A stretch of DNA of 64,000 bases from Nymphaea colorata. Lineage: Eukaryota > Streptophyta > Magnoliopsida > Nymphaeales > Nymphaeaceae. A program made the position numbers and the translations under genes. The notes under the pieces are model-generated. The model worked only from the letters and a program-made list of their open reading frames with translations. It searched no databases and had not been told where the DNA came from. The stretch is taken from assembly GCF_008831285.2 (NCBI RefSeq), contig NC_045150.1:10058001-10122000 (forward strand). The letters are read 5' to 3'. Numbering within the stretch: the first letter of the stretch is position 1; every line of letters starts with the position of its first letter. Shown one piece after another: positions 22,850 to 33,997 of the stretch.

Positions 22850-23720
22850 GTGAAATGTGAAATCAAGTGGAAACTGAGAGAAACCCGTAAGCAAATCTGT
22901 GTCTTTTAAAATGGGCGGTTGATGATGAATTGGCTAAATCATGCTTGATTCGGAATCACTTGAAGAACGATTGGTTGATTGCCTCCAGGTACATATGGCA
23001 ACTGGGTCGCAAGGTAGTTCATATTCAAGGAGTTCGGGGCTTGAATCTTGTGGCTACTGTCACATTATAGTGTGCTATGTCTCCACATTGTATATAATAA
23101 AAAATTCAAAAGTACCCAAACCCCCATCTTTTTCCCTGTATATAATAATAAAGAAACATTTTAAAAGGCTAAAAAAGAGGTTAAGAAAAAGTTAAAAAGT
23201 CTAAAATTAACATTACTTCATTAAAAAAATTGAAAATACCAAAAACCCCATCCTTTTTGGTATGGTACTGTATACTTGTGAGTTCATAAGGATGTGCAGC
23301 CTACTCGATCTCATATCTGGCTTTGACGGGTCTGCAGGTTCATGTGGCTAAGAAGAGCGGTGGGGACGAGAAACTGCACTTTTGTCTACCATCATTGTCA
23401 TGATGTGGATGAGATGTCACTCTAAAAAATCTGGAATTAGAACTCGAATTGATGGACTAGCATTTGCTTATTGGCCTATAGGAACAAGTTTTCTTAGAGA
23501 CCTTAGACTTGATTTCTTGCTTAGGTGGGCATCTTAGACCTTTTCATGACGTATGTGGAGGGCTACATATCTATATGATCCAAGATATTGCATGCCTAAG
23601 GTCTGATTTGAATAGGTGAAAAGTGAAAACTGGACGGACCGAACATTCTTAATATGCTTTCTATACCAAAATTTTATCCCTCTATACATATCATTCTAAC
23701 AGCCAATAATCTAAAGAGGT
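22850..23720. repeat. Segment duplicated at 29390-31880
   Basis: 22850-23090 matches 29390-29625, and 23080-23720 matches 31220-31880. In the second location about 1.6 kb of other repeat DNA (related to 1-960) separates the two halves. The order is kept, so this is one duplicated block, interrupted in one copy. Confidence 0.75.
22975..23090 (+). repeat. SINE-like tRNA-derived repeat, copy 2
   Basis: A-box-like TGGCAACTGGG (22996-23006) and box-B-like GGGCTTGAATC (23037-23047) are about 40 bases apart, as in tRNA-derived RNA polymerase III promoters. The end is a GTCACATT motif, then an A-rich TATAATAAAAAA stretch. Copies: 1-85 and 29515-29625. Confidence 0.55.
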
Positions 23721-24190
23721 CATAATAATATTATTGTATTAAGGAAAACCGTTTAAACCTGGCTCATGACAATCATGAGAGATCAAGCCAACAAGGAGGT
23801 CTTCAATCAAATAATGTAATGCCCAAATCAACTGCAAGGAACAAAATGGAAGTTTTCACTCAAATGCTGAAACGCCCAACACAACTACAACGTCTCACCA
23901 AAATGAAAACAGAAAATGGGAAGTGCAATGTCACACTCAGCATCAAATGAATCTTCTTATGCAACGTCATTCAGTAATGGCCACGTTTCTTACACTGAAA
24001 TGCAAGGAATGATCCTGATGAAACGTTAAGAAGAAAAGAGAAAAAGAAAAATCATAATGACGCTGAATTGACTCACGTCTCTCAAATTGAAACATTAGAG
24101 GGAAAGAAAGAAACTGATGAAATCATTATATCCAAAAATCTCTCATCGGTTACAGGGTGATTTATGCAGCTTCATGCTGCCCTATATAAT
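23721..24190. other. Non-coding interval upstream of copia gag
   Basis: No LTR, primer-binding site or ORF could be recognised, although an element's 5' end would be expected here. Confidence 0.35.
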
Positions 24191-24207
24191 GTATTGATGT
24201 ACATAGG

Positions 24208-25560
24208 ATGAACAGTGTGAAAAACAGCAAGAAAGCCTTTCCTAGTGTGGTCGTAGGTTCTCCTGCTCCACCAGGCCATATTGTTGATCCTGCTGATCCA
24301 CAACAGTTGACCTCCAATCCCAAGTTTGAATCTTGGCATTGATCCCATTGCCTTATAAAGGGATGGATTACTGGTACGTTGTCTGACAATGTCCTTGGTT
24401 TAGTTGTTGGATTTAACTCTTCTCAAGAGATTTGGCCCATTCATGTTGATGCTTTCACCCAGCAATCCCAAGAACGGGGATTTCATCTCACACACATGCT
24501 TACAACATGTAAAAAGGGTAACAATGCCCTTGAAGTATATGTCGCCAAGTTCAAAGCCAAATGTGACGACTTGGCTACTATTGGAAAAACTATTGGATAC
24601 AAAGAGAAAGCCTTCTGGCTTCTCCAACGGTTATGGAAAGCCTATGAGCCTTTCGTTATGACTATGCTCAAGCCACCAGTACCTTCTTGTGAAGATTTGG
24701 TCTCTCTGTTGCAAAGTCTAGAAGTGAGAAACAAATTTCTCAATTCCGATACCTCACCTCAAGTTGCCTTTTATGCTCAACGTGAAGGGCAAAACGGGTC
24801 TCGGGGCACTTACCATGTCTCCTGAGGGTGAGGACGACACTATAGAGGAGGACGTGGAGGGGGGTACACCATTAATCCCTCTCATGGAGGAGGATACAAT
24901 TCAAATCCTTCTCAAACAGGATACAATGCAAATCTTCCTCAACCGCCAAAATGCGATGGCGCCGCCAACTCCTCTGATTCTTCCAAAGGTATCATATGTC
25001 AAATTTGAAATAAAAAGAATTACTCTGTGATTAAATGTTACAATCAGTTTAATCATTCCTTCCAAGTGGAAGATGCCATTCAAGCCCTCGCAGCTCTTAC
25101 AATTAATGATCCACAAGATTTTGGCTGGCTAGTTGATACTGGAGCTACAATGCATATGACAAGAGACACATGTAAACGTAACAACATCTCTCCTTATTTT
25201 GGCTCCGATACAGCTGTTGTTGGAAATGGGCAACATATTGCAATCACACACATTGGACAGGCTGATATTTCTCCAAATCTTTCTATTAACGATGTTCTCT
25301 ATGTTCCATGCCTCACTAAAGATCTCATTTATGTTAGCAAATTGACTAATGATTTTCCATACGATTTCGAATTCACCTCTGGTTGATGCACCCTAAAGGA
25401 CAGAAGGACGGGCAGAGTAATGGCAATAGGGAGTGAACAAGGCAGACTCTATGTAGTGAACAATCACAGCAATCATAAGATTTTCTTTTCATCACGTTTC
25501 CCACAAGTGACGGAAGAGTTTTGGCATTGCACGTTTGGGACATCCTCAATATATCGGCTT
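24208..25560 (+). pseudogene. gag: Ty1/copia gag-protease remnant
   Basis: Plus strand: a Gag N-terminus with VVVGSPAPPGH and LTSNPKFESW, a stop, then an open stretch with YVAKFKAKCDDLATIG and SCEDLVSLLQSLEVRNK (24379-24825). After a frameshift come a glycine-rich basic linker, a knuckle-like CQICNKKN...C (about 25000-25040), then the aspartic protease motif WLVDTGATMHM (25129-25161) and KDLIYVSKL. It ends in a GAG-pre-integrase-like FWHCTFG near 25535. Protease processes the polyprotein in particles. Integrase, polymerase, RNase H and LTRs are absent, so this is a dead, truncated copy. Confidence 0.85.
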
Positions 25561-25875
25561 GATTTGGATGGGTGCTGCTTTCTTAGACTGTAGGCACCAC
25601 TGCCACTTAGTTCCTAGAAGCAAGCCCTGAACCCTAAAACCTGGGGGCAAAGGTAGCTTCTAGGGTATCATCCAACAAACCGAGGCAGACGTTCTGTGAA
25701 GAATAAGCAAAACACCGACTGCATGATGACAACAAAACAAGGATGAGGAAACACGAGGCAGTTCATCTGAAAGAATACCTATTCACAAAAAAGGAAAAAA
25801 AAAATCAGTTCCCCATTTTTCTCTTTCAAATTCAGTCCCTAAATAAGCGTATTTATAGTTATTGGTGTTGTTACT
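25561..25875. other. Unassigned interval between copia remnant and LINE
   Basis: Holds no gene. On the minus strand it contains TATAAATACG near 25858-25849, which could be a promoter remnant of an LTR, but no LTR partner is in the window. Confidence 0.3.
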
Positions 25876-25879
25876 TCTA

Positions 25880-27970
25880 CCCCTAATAAGATTTATGAGC
25901 TATGTAAAGATTGTTTTACTCTACTTTACGTCAACCTTTCTTCTACATGTGATATGCTTGATAATTTGAAAGCTGGCCCCACTATTACTTCAGTGGAGAA
26001 TGAATTTCTATTGAGGCCTGTGAGTAAAGATGAGGTTATGAGAGCTGTTTTTAACATGAAAAATGGGAAGACACTAGATCCTGATGGGTTTGTCATTGGC
26101 ACATAATCGGTGAAGATATGATGGATGTTATTGCTGATTTTTTCAAAACAGTTAAAGTAGTTAAGAGTATTAATTGTTTTCACTTACATTGGTTCCCCAA
26201 TTTCATTGTACTGTAAGCATTAAAAATTTTAGGCCAATTGCACTTTTCAATTGCCTTTACAAAAATATTGCAAAGATAATGGTAGTTAGAATGAGATTTA
26301 TCTTGCTTAGGTTATTGCTGATGATGAAGGTAAATTTTTACCAGGCAGAAAAATCCACAAACAAATTCTTGTGGTCCTTAAGCTTGTTAATTCCTTACAA
26401 AACAGTAGGGATGGTTCAATGATGTTAAAGCTTGACATTACTAAAGCATATGATTGTATAGTTTGAGAGTTTCTCATATTAGCCTTAAAGAAACTAGGTC
26501 CTTAAATGCATCTCCACAACTAGTCTTCCTCTGCTAATTGAAGGTAATGAAAGTTCTTTCTTTGATGTAGATAAAAATATTAGACAAGGGGATCTGTTGT
26601 CCCCATTCTTATTAATTATTATTATGAGATTTTTCATGATGACTAAGGAGGGAGGTGGCCAGCAAATGTTAAAGTGCTAAAAGCTTGAAAACTTAAGCTC
26701 CATCTTAGCAGGTCAATTCTTTGCACTTGATGTCATAATGGTTTGTAAACTAGATCTAAACTCTATTAGTTGTATAAAGAATATCCTAGTAGAGATGGAG
26801 CTCAAGGCAACGCTAAGAGTTAATTGACAAAAAAAACCTGTCATATTATTTAAAGTTAATGACAATCACAGGAAACTATTGCTTGAGTGTTTAGGTTGGA
26901 AGGAAGAAAAATTGTCTGTGCAATACCTTGGACTACCACTTTTCAAAGAAAGATTTATGTGGGAAGCTGTGAATCACTTGTGAAGAAGGTAGTATCACAT
27001 CTTGCAGTTTTGGAAAGGCCATCTTGTATTTTATACAGGAAAAATTTGTTTAATTAAACATGTAATCCATCAAAGAGTTGGTTATTGGATGATGGCTTTT
27101 AAAATTTCAAAGGTAGGTGATAGAATGATTGAGAGATAGTGCAATAGCTTCTTATGAGAAGACAACTCGAATTTATGTAAATTTCATATTTTAAGTTGGA
27201 GTTCTCTTGGCTTTCCTTATAAAGAAGATGGTGTTGGAATTTTATATCTAAATGTTTCTAACAAGGCAACATGATTTATTTGTTGTTCTGGGTGTTGCAG
27301 GGCATGTCAATTTGGACCAATTACACGATGAGTAAATACTTATCTAATGGTAGTCTTTGCTAGTATAAAGCAAAAACTGAATATAAACTCCGTTGTTGTT
27401 TGGACTAAAAAGTGCAAACAGAAGTTTCTTGGTTGAAATGGGGAGTTCCGCCGAATCCTTCACCAAACTTTAGTAATTCAAGTTCCAATCTATTTGTACA
27501 GAGAATGGACAAATTCAAAGAATTGCATATGTAATGAAAACCAAAGATGGTATTTGTGTTAAATCAGTTGTCCAGGTGAAGCAGTGACATAAGAGATTGC
27601 AGGTAAGAGATGCAGCTTGGGAGTAACTTTTGGTAACTAGACATTTCCAGGGACAGGTTGCTTTTGTTTGTGGGCCAAAGAAGTGGTGTTATTGTATTCA
27701 AAATGTTATGAATGAATTCTGTATAGCCGGTTCCCATTTCCATCTTTTTGTCCACAAGGAATGGTCTTTTGTGTTCTTGAAATATAATCCAGCAAAAGAG
27801 ACTTTGCATCTGTTGAAATTTTTTGATACAAATGACTCCACAGTAGAATTGGATCATTACCCAGAATGAGGGATTTTGTCTTCTCAATTGTGCTTTTATG
27901 CTGAGGATTTTGTCTTTCTTTTTGTACTTTTTTGTATATTCATTTCTTGGTTTTGCTAGTAAAAGGGTTA
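25880..27970 (+). mobile_element. L1-type LINE, 5'-truncated and heavily mutated
   Basis: Translated pieces follow LINE ORF2 order: NKIYELCKDCF and LLRPVSKDEVMRAVFNMKNG (25900-26060), NFRPIALFNCLYKNIAKIM (about 26225-26285), LKLDITKAYD (about 26425), IRQGDLLSPFL (about 26580) and YLGLPLFKERF (about 26925). The YADD region is not preserved. It ends near a T-rich stretch with GCTAGTAAAAG (27954-27964). Stops and frameshifts are throughout. It differs from the LINE at 17.4 kb and is more decayed. Confidence 0.75.
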
Positions 27971-27979
27971 TGGGAGCCC

Positions 27980-28880
27980 TCTCTCATCTGAAAGTGCTTC
28001 TAATAGGTTCATGGGAACGCTGGGAATCCATTCCTATGATATTTTGTTACAGTACCCATAGAACCAAAACATGACCATTCCTAATATTTTTAGGAACGAT
28101 CCACAATATTTTAAGAATGGTTTTCAACCGTTCCTAAAACTGATATTTGTTGTTAAACTGTCACCGCACAATGAATCATCGTTAAAGCCAACACATGCTT
28201 GGGGGTATTAGATAGCAAGTGAGTCGTACCAATTTGGGTTACGGTTTGTCACAATAACTGGCAGGAAAGTAACTGCAGACGTTGGAGCATGAGGAAAAAA
28301 CAATGCAATAGAAGATGACACATTGGACATCTGTCATGCAAACACTGCTCGTCAATAAGAGCTACGATCAGATGTCATAGGAGTGTTTTTCATTATGTAA
28401 GCAGAAGGCATCAAAATTTTCTTTTCATGTGAGCAAGTGACTGTTTTCATGTGCACAAAAGATCTGGAACTACATGAACTTTTGGTAGCCAATAAATGAA
28501 TTTAATATTTTTGCCTAAAATTGTCGTTGCTAATAATTTGGTTTCTTCCCCTGAATTACTTTTCAGTTTTTATTAATTGATGTACAACGTATCCCAATAT
28601 GTTTTACAGTCAAACATGTGGTTCGCTATTAATTTTAATGCAAACAAAAGTCATTATACTAGTATGTCAATAAAACAAGGGTAGTATATTTATCTTTGCA
28701 TTAAGGAAGGGTATTCGTATGTTTCTGAAGGGCATCATAGTTTCTTTTGTTGTCAATAAGACTATTTCATGTTTCCACGTTCGCATTTTTTACTTTTTGT
28801 TTTTCAAGCGTCTGACATATCGTGACAAGGTAACCGACAAAAACCCATCCCATCGCTGATGGCATTTGGCCCATTTATTG
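27980..28880. other. Non-coding interval with short inverted phrases
   Basis: 28090-28180 contains repeated AGGAACG / CGTTCCTAAAA and ATCGTTAAAGCC phrases in both orientations, reminiscent of the subterminal repeats of CACTA-type transposons. No CACTA terminus was found. No gene. Confidence 0.35.
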
Positions 28881-28884
28881 GGAC

Positions 28885-29060
28885 CTACTTTTAATTGAAA
28901 CAGCCAACATTGTCCCTCCAACTTATCCCGACTAAAGCTCGGCATTGCATCCGGCTGGGCCAATCAGGGCTCGAGAAAGTCAGGCTCGGGCTATCTTGAA
29001 GCTCTTGTGGAGGCTCAAGCCTGGCCCATTTAGTAATTGGACCAGGTCCGACCGTCATCT
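28885..29060. repeat. GC-rich dispersed repeat fragment
   Basis: GGCTGGGCC, GGCTCGGGC and CCTGGCCCA phrases match the style of the GC-rich blocks at 21.1 and 38.9 kb. Confidence 0.4.
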
Positions 29061-29081
29061 TTATGCCTGTCAAGTACCTAC

Positions 29082-29200
29082 TTGACAACACATGAAAAGC
29101 TTTTTAAAGAGTCATCAGCGATGCACCAAAAGTTTCTAAGGGAGCCATTGACAACACATGAAAAGTTTTTTAAAGAGTCATCAGCGATGCGCCAGCATCA
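29082..29200. repeat. 66-bp tandem duplication
   Basis: Two copies beginning TTGACAACACATGAAAAG at 29082 and 29148. The period of 66 is a multiple of three and keeps one frame open (LTTHEKxFKESSAM twice), but no gene context supports translation. A second short tandem repeat of 26 bases (TATATCATCTAGCATGCT) lies at about 29307-29350. Confidence 0.7.
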
Positions 29201-29389
29201 TGCCGAGATATATATATATATATATAATGTATATGTTTAGCTTAAGGTTTCTTTTCAAAACTAAGTGCCTTGTTTTTAACTGGACCAACTCGAGCATACT
29301 GCAAGTTATATCATCTAGCATGCTGCAGGTTATATCATCTAGCATGCTTCAGGCATTCTTGATAAATTTCTATTGGTGTTTCTTTAAGT

Positions 29390-29625
29390 GAAATGTGAAA
29401 TCAAGTGGAAACTGAAAGAAACCCGAAAGCACTTCTGCGTCTTTTAAAATGGGCGATTGATGATGAATTGGCTATATCATGCTTCATTAAGAATCACTTG
29501 AATAAAGATTGGTTGATTGCCTCAAGGCACATAGGGCAACTGGGTGGCAAGTAGTTCATATCCAAGGAGTTCGAGGTTTGAAACTTGTGGCCGCTGTCAC
29601 ATTCTAGTGTGTTATTTCTCTGGAT
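29390..29625 (+). repeat. Duplicated block with SINE-like copy 3
   Basis: Matches 22850-23090. The SINE-like part (about 29515-29625) has A-box-like GGGCAACTGGG (29534-29544) and box-B-like GGTTTGAAACT (29575-29585). The duplicated flanks mean that copies 2 and 3 arose by block duplication rather than separate insertions. Confidence 0.55.
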
Positions 29626-30084
29626 TGCAAACCATGACAAGTGGAGTTGACGATGTACAGTATGTCCACCTAAGCCTTGAAGCAGGACAAAAGTTTGAAA
29701 GCATAAGGGCATGGCCTTAGTAGTTTTATGGAAAAGACAGTTTCTTCTAAGTAAACAATAAATACATATTGGCCGATTTGTATAACACTTTCGATCAACC
29801 CAAGCGAAGCTCCAATACAATTGAAAGCGGCTGACTCCAACCAACTTTTACACGAGAAAAACAGAATGTGAGAGTATGAATAATTAAAGAATCATTAAGG
29901 AGGACTTATAAGTATCACAATAGGCAACCCCTATTTATCAAGAATCATGCAGGAACGTGTGGACTTGTGTGGCAATTGCCCACACAGGCACACAAAAATT
30001 ACTAGTTTACATTGTCGAAGCTCTGTAGCTATTTTGCTGATTAGCATGTGGCATCCCTCGGCCACTGATTTTCTGAAGGGCCTT

Positions 30085-30300
30085 CTGTCAGCAGCGAATA
30101 TCTTGCTTTGCCACCGACAAGTTACTGTGTTTTGCGGTGACCCATTCAAACTGCGAACCAGTGAGATTGGTCCTTTTCCAAGAACAAAACTGTTGAATCA
30201 ATGGCTGCTCATTGTATTTGACAAGTCCTGGATTTCTGAAAACTGGGCTCGATCCATCGATCGTCCAGTTGTTCTCTTTAGGTGGCCGGACTCACCGTAA
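30085..30300 (+). CDS. Coding-like open frame of unknown identity
   Basis: About 75 codons, open to a TAA at 30298, with protein-like composition (TVFCGDPFKLRTSEIGPF, WISENWARSIDRPVVLFRW). It begins where similarity to 1-485 ends, so the fragment belongs to the block inserted at this site. I do not recognise the family and see no start or splice partner. It may be a captured exon. Confidence 0.25.
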   Translation: MSAANILLCHRQVTVFCGDPFKLRTSEIGPFPRTKLLNQWLLIVFDKSWISENWARSIDRPVVLFRWPDSP

Positions 30301-30439
30301 AACTTCTTCTTGATTGATGTTTAATATTTATATGTTTTCTATATGGGCAGATCCCCACCTGAACGTTTATGCATAATACATAGGTTATATATGCGTCTTC
30401 TCAACTTTCCAAGATTGTTTTTTTTTTTCTATAATGATA

Positions 30440-30657
30440 CAAATACAAATTATTTAGGTTTCACGGACAGGGAGGCGAAGCCTGTAATTCTCAAGCACCT
30501 TGTTCAAATTCAGAGATTCGAAGAAAAGGTCGGCAGCATATTCTTAGCTTTAATCCTGCTTGGAAGGTCTGGGAATGCGTTGGGGCAGGAATCACCCAAT
30601 GAAGCGTTGGAGGATAGCACCACAAGTAAACAAACTGGTGACTGTGTTTCCAAGTAA
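30440..30657 (+). pseudogene. Possible exon remnant, related to 890-960
   Basis: The frame reads LGFTDREAKPVILKHLVQI and ends at a TAA (30655). Its first part aligns with the module copy at 893-957 (LGFTITEADSVEF). The relation between the two places is visible in the DNA. No family was recognised; the module copies do not keep the downstream frame. Confidence 0.25.
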
Positions 30658-30684
30658 AAATGTGACCCATGGATGCAATGGAAA

Positions 30685-31150
30685 TCTGACCCAAGAATAT
30701 TCCATGCATGTCTCTCTCTCATAGTCCACATCTTCCGTTAATCTTTCCACCATCCTTAAGAGTTGTTTCTGAATAAAAAAACAAATTAGACTAAATCGAG
30801 AGAGAGAGAGAGAGGTGACAGTTACTCATGAAGAGACAGTGAGTGGTAAGCGTTCAGCTGAGTTCGGGTAGATTGAGTTGAGTGCCCCATATGGGCACCC
30901 AACGTACATACTTTAGCAATTTTTTAAAAGGTATGTCTTTTATTGTATTTTTTTTGCTTCCACTTTTGTCTTCCTATTTTTTTTCATTGTAACCATACAA
31001 ATGCAAAAAAAAATTTTACACATAACCAGGTTTGGAGTTCGGGTGGACAATGGCCAAACCGACATATATCTATTAATGTAACAGTCATAATGAGAAGTAG
31101 AGTGTCCGGTCCAAGGAATGATATTATAGAAAAGATATATTTTGAAAAAA
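30685..31150. repeat. Segment duplicated at 9865-10185
   Basis: Same blocks in the same order as 9865-10185, with an extra stretch of about 150 bases (30880-31030) here. Confidence 0.6.
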
Positions 31151-31158
31151 GAAGAACA

Positions 31159-31161
31159 GTG

Positions 31162-31202
<41 letters not shown>
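31159..31202. repeat. (TA)n(GA)n compound microsatellite
   Basis: A TA run is followed directly by a GA run. The homologous site at 10190 also carries a TA run. Confidence 0.9.
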
Positions 31203-31203
<1 letters not shown>

Positions 31204-31219
31204 TGTTATGAAAGAGTTA

Positions 31220-31880
31220 AAAAGTCTAAAATAGACATTATTTAATTAAAAAAGTTCAGAAGTACCCCAAACCCCTTCTTTTTTCCCTGTATATAATGAA
31301 AAGGAAACATTTTAAAAGGGTGAAAAAGAGGTTAAGAAAAACTTAAAAAGTCTAAAATCAACATTACTTCATTAGAAAATTGAAAATACCTAAAACCCCA
31401 TCTTTTTTGGTATGATAACTGCATACTTGTGAGTCCATAAGGATGTGCACGCAACTTGATCTCACATCCCGCTGTGACTCAAATGGATGGAAGAAAAGGG
31501 AGTGGTGATTAGGAGAATCTGCAGTTTGTCTACCATCATTGTCATGATGTAGATGCTGTCACTCTAAAAAATCTGGAATTAGATCTCGAATTGATGGACT
31601 AGCATTTGCTCATCCATCTATTGGAACAAGTTTTCTCAGAGACCTTAAACTTAATTTCTTCCTTAGGTGGGCATCTTAGATCCTTTTCATGAAGTATGTC
31701 GAGGGCTACATATCTATATGATCCAAGATATTGCATACCTAAGGTCTGATTTGAATAGGTGAAAAGTGAAAACTGGAAGGACCGCACCTTCTTACGTATG
31801 AAGTAACATCACAAAGCACCCATCTAGATATGCTTTCTATATCAAAATTTTGTCCCTCTATATATATCATTCTAGCAGCC
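31220..31880. repeat. Second half of block duplicated from 23080-23720
   Basis: Aligned with 23080-23720, including a TTTTTTGGTATG phrase and the sequence around GATCCAAGATATTGCAT. The 62-codon frame on the minus strand (31599-31787) is unidentified and broken in the other copy. Confidence 0.7.
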
Positions 31881-31889
31881 AACACATTA

Positions 31890-33897
31890 TGAAAAACTGA
31901 TTTTTTCATTATATATGAACACCTTTGAAAGTCGATCAAACAAACTGATGGTCGCTAACATCACCTCTAAGAACTGATTGCCTTCTAACCAACACTTCTG
32001 GCGCAAACCGGACTGTTGCATGCAACTGTCATATGAATATTGGGCATTAGTGCACAAAACAAATGTTCAGTCCAAAGAATTAAAATATTTATGAAGGTTT
32101 GTATAACAGCAGGAACACTTCGTGAGTGTTGCGTGAATTTGCCCTAAAAATTGGGTCTGATTCAAGAATTATTAATTATAGTGGTCCATGAATCTATCCC
32201 AATTTTTGAAAGGATTCATGACACAATCATAAAATGTTCACTTAGCCAAACGAGTCCTTCAGGCCTACCTGTTGAAGATAATGTCGCTCTGTCAAGACCA
32301 GAAGTTCTTTTTTCTTTGGAAAACTGGAGGGATTGCCGACATCATGCTTGTCCTGTCCTGACCGGTCAAACACTAACACAGCAGCAGATCCAAGAAACTA
32401 AACTGGGTCCTTTGATGGTTCAACCTTTGCTTGATTTTTAGATAAATATCTTTGTCCTGACAACCATTGCTTTATTCGATGTTTCTCATTTGCTTTCAAG
32501 GTGAGCATATTCCCAACCTCATGGCCCCCAGGTTCCTACAAAATAACACAATTTATAAATGTCTATAGATGACCACTCACAAAGCCCCTCAACTCGACCT
32601 GACTCTCACCAGCCCCTCAACTCGACCAGTTACGCTATGTTCATCGAAGTAACCCTGTTTCTGTTTGACTCTGTAACTTTTTGACAAGCTACGCTATGCC
32701 CCTCAAGGTAAAGTCTTTTGTGTAACCTGCGCGGAGGCTTTTAAATTCTCTTAGATGGAACATGTTAAGAACAATATTCTGTTTTTAAAAATACAAAATA
32801 TAAAAGCATCATATTCTTTTTTCAATAAAAGTAACATTGCTTCAATTAATGCCTTCTTTATAGCACAAAGTTTTAATCAATGAATTAAACATTAAGCAAG
32901 TACTATATGTTCTGAATTTTAGCCACAGTCACATGATGCCATATTCGACAGTGATCCCAAAATCCGTTCCAAACATGTGTCAGGGATTCGAAAATATGTC
33001 GCTAGCTACTACACTGTGCATGCTAAAACAGCCATCATTGTATGTGGAGGGTTAGCACCGTTAGTTGCAAAGTTAAAAGACATTAATAAGTTAAGCAAAA
33101 AATATGACCGTCACATAAAACATTATGTAAAGCGACGGAAAATTCCATCGTAAAAGTTATAATAAAGTGTAGGCACATTCTGTGGCCATTATGCTAGCAA
33201 CTAATGTCTTAAAAAACACAACTAATACACGATGGCCAGTTTCATCCGTAACAGTTTGGGCAACAGAAGTTGTGGTGGTGGACCTTTGACAGTCACGATT
33301 ACTTATTAGAGACAGAATTGTGAGTACTAGCGACTTTTATATGTATTGTGAGAAGTTGGAGGATTTTCTTTCCAAATCCAGAAGATGAAATCTGCAAATT
33401 TATATATGAGAGTACTTACACGTCCTGTGTTTGAATGGGGAGAGTTACTAAGAGACACTCCAACCATTCAGACAACATCCCTACAATTCATTGCACTCAT
33501 TGCAACTTCTAAGTTGTCCAAATAAGTAGGCTGTGCAAATGGTTAAAGATTGACCATGCCCTCAGCTTATAAGCTGTTTCAGATCTTACCAACTTTCTGT
33601 CCCATCAAACAAGCTTGAGAAAATAAAAAAACATGGCTTTTAGGTGGTGAACGTGAGGAACATTCACCCAACCTATCGTCTCTTAGGATACAAGACCTAC
33701 TGTTTTCTATGCGTTAAGGTGTCATCTTTATATGACATCATACTAAAAATGCACCCGCACTAGCACTAAGAGATGTGTAGTCTCCAGGGGCATATGCCCC
33801 ATAGAACTCACTCTTTGAAATGTTAATCTAGTATTGAAGTTACATCACTTGTGTCCAGTTATATGGAGTAGCCCCACCCCATGTCAACTCCCCATGG
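31890..33897. other. No gene recognised
   Basis: The plus-strand 96-codon frame at 32151-32441 has no family I know. A GCCCCTCAACTCGACC phrase repeats at 32585 and 32610. Around 33100-33150, GCGACGGAAAATTCCATCGTAAAA resembles CACTA-type subterminal sequence. The stretch ends at the assembly gap. Confidence 0.35.
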
Positions 33898-33997
33898 NNN
33901 NNNNNNNNNNNNNNNNNNNNNNNNNNNNNNNNNNNNNNNNNNNNNNNNNNNNNNNNNNNNNNNNNNNNNNNNNNNNNNNNNNNNNNNNNNNNNNNNN
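33898..33997. other. Assembly gap (100 N)
   Basis: Exactly 100 N, the usual placeholder for a gap of unknown length. It lies 1.3 kb upstream of the kinase pseudogene, so missing upstream exons could be in it. Confidence 0.98.

Noticed and set aside
27630-27869. 79-codon plus-strand ORF (WCYCIQNVMNEFC) as a host gene
   Set aside because: It lies inside the stop-rich 3' part of the LINE, has no recognisable domain, and the opposite strand is also open.
30943-31245. 100-codon ORF
   Set aside because: Its C-terminal half is a translated TA/GA microsatellite.
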